Shown: piece after piece, positions 5,753-6,035 of the stretch
How positions within the stretch are numbered: position 1 is the stretch's first letter
How the letters are laid out: the number at the start of each line of letters is the position of its first letter
Assembly: GCA_020201235.1 (NCBI GenBank)
Contig: JAIVHD010000280.1
Location: forward strand, 1-6,035
Length of the DNA stretch: 6,035 bases
Direction: 5' to 3'
Source of the DNA: Lysobacteraceae bacterium
Lineage (GTDB): Bacteria > Pseudomonadota > Gammaproteobacteria > Xanthomonadales > Wenzhouxiangellaceae
The notes under the pieces: generated by a model
Database searches by the model: none
Seen by the model: only the letters and a program-made list of their open reading frames with translations
Told to the model about the DNA's origin: nothing
Position numbers and translations under genes: made by a program

Positions 5753-5848
5753 GTTGCATTCATTTTCGGGCTGGAATTTCTACGCTGCCCGGTATAGCAG
5801 CGATTCCGCGGTCTGTACTCGCGTTGCCAGTCCTCACGTAGAGTGAAC
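5753..5848 (+). repeat. Diverged third copy of the right-edge repeat
   Basis: This 96-base stretch aligns with the inverse of 5934-6030 with one single-base gap and, by eye, about three quarters identity. It starts GTTGCAT and ends TCCTCAC-GTAGAGTGAAC. The best-kept part is 5780-5802, whose 23 bases are an exact inverted match to 5981-6003; the match continues at 30 of 32 bases to 5811. The end, 5830-5848, matches the inverse of 5934-5952 at 17 of 19. So it is an older, inverted relative of the right arm of the palindrome that follows. Confidence 0.75.
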
Positions 5849-5849
5849 C

Positions 5850-6035
5850 CATCAGTTGCATAAATTTACGAGTGCGAGAGCCCGGAGAGTCGTGTTTCCG
5901 GGGCGTGCGCGCAGATTTTTCAGCCGCAGCATCGTTCACACTATGTGAGGACCTGAAAAATCGAGCACGCGCCCCGGAAACGCTGCTATACCGGGCAGCG
6001 TAGCGGTCTCACGCCGGAAATTTATGCAACAGATG
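5850..6035. mobile_element. 186-base imperfect palindrome, candidate MITE or nested insertion-sequence ends
   Basis: The outer ends are inverted copies of 18 bases with one mismatch: catcagttgcataaattt (5850-5867) and its inverse at 6018-6035. Inside, GTTTCCGGGGCG (5894-5905) is inverted at 5970-5981, and ATTTTTCAG (5915-5923) at 5953-5961. The right arm is about ten bases longer in the middle, where it carries the GCTGCCCGGTATAGC segment shared with 5780-5802. The centre (5924-5952) contains GTTCACACTATGTGAGGAC. No ORF is present. The form (short, no gene, terminal inverted repeats) fits a MITE, or two facing insertion-sequence ends. The right end falls on the last base of the window, so target duplication cannot be checked. 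Confidence 0.6.

Noticed and set aside
5184..5797. Plus-strand frames of 91 and 172 codons opposite the kinase-like gene and into the repeat
   Set aside because: Antisense to a gene with clear family motifs; the longer one ends inside the repeat copy and has no ribosome binding site.
5850..6035. Large hairpin as an intrinsic terminator or CRISPR-like array
   Set aside because: It is far too long for a terminator and has no T-run; the copies are inverted and adjacent, not direct repeats with unique spacers.

Overview
The window looks like chromosomal DNA from a gammaproteobacterium with moderately high GC, possibly a marine or halophilic one. The basis is gene content (a DinJ/YafQ-type toxin-antitoxin pair, a YegS-like lipid kinase, a stand-alone CheB) and codon use; the genus cannot be fixed from the sequence. 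It is a patchwork of accessory genes with clear signs of decay and mobile DNA at both edges.

Left part (1-2309): the minus strand begins an ORF that runs off the left edge, probably the first gene of an IS3-family element. Next, also on the minus strand, is a 486-residue acidic cytoplasmic protein with an N-terminal beta/gamma-crystallin-like domain and a large C-terminal part I do not recognise. About 630 bases without an intact gene follow. They hold a strong ribosome binding site and what looks like the first codons of a short-chain dehydrogenase that is cut off.

Middle (2310-3351): a type II toxin-antitoxin operon on the plus strand. It has a clean sigma-70 promoter (17-base spacer) with a 12-base palindrome over the -10, an intact DinJ-like antitoxin, and a YafQ-like toxin that starts directly after the antitoxin stop. 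The toxin is split by a one-base frame change in a run of eight A. All recognised catalytic residues survive in the downstream part. The 451 bases after it show no convincing gene.

Right part (3352-5626): three minus-strand genes, read in the order YegS/diacylglycerol-kinase-like protein, small all-helical protein (9 bases after it, with its ribosome binding site over the kinase stop), then a CheB methylesterase-like protein with a C-terminal zinc-ribbon-like segment and no receiver domain. The kinase-like protein is short and seems to lack an internal block of the family's C-terminal lobe.

Right edge (5627-6035): no gene. It holds three related copies of a repeat of about 95 bases. Two of them form a 186-base imperfect palindrome with 18-base ends that runs to the last base of the window. 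The third lies just outside and is more diverged. This looks like a MITE or nested insertion-sequence ends and is the least explained structure here.
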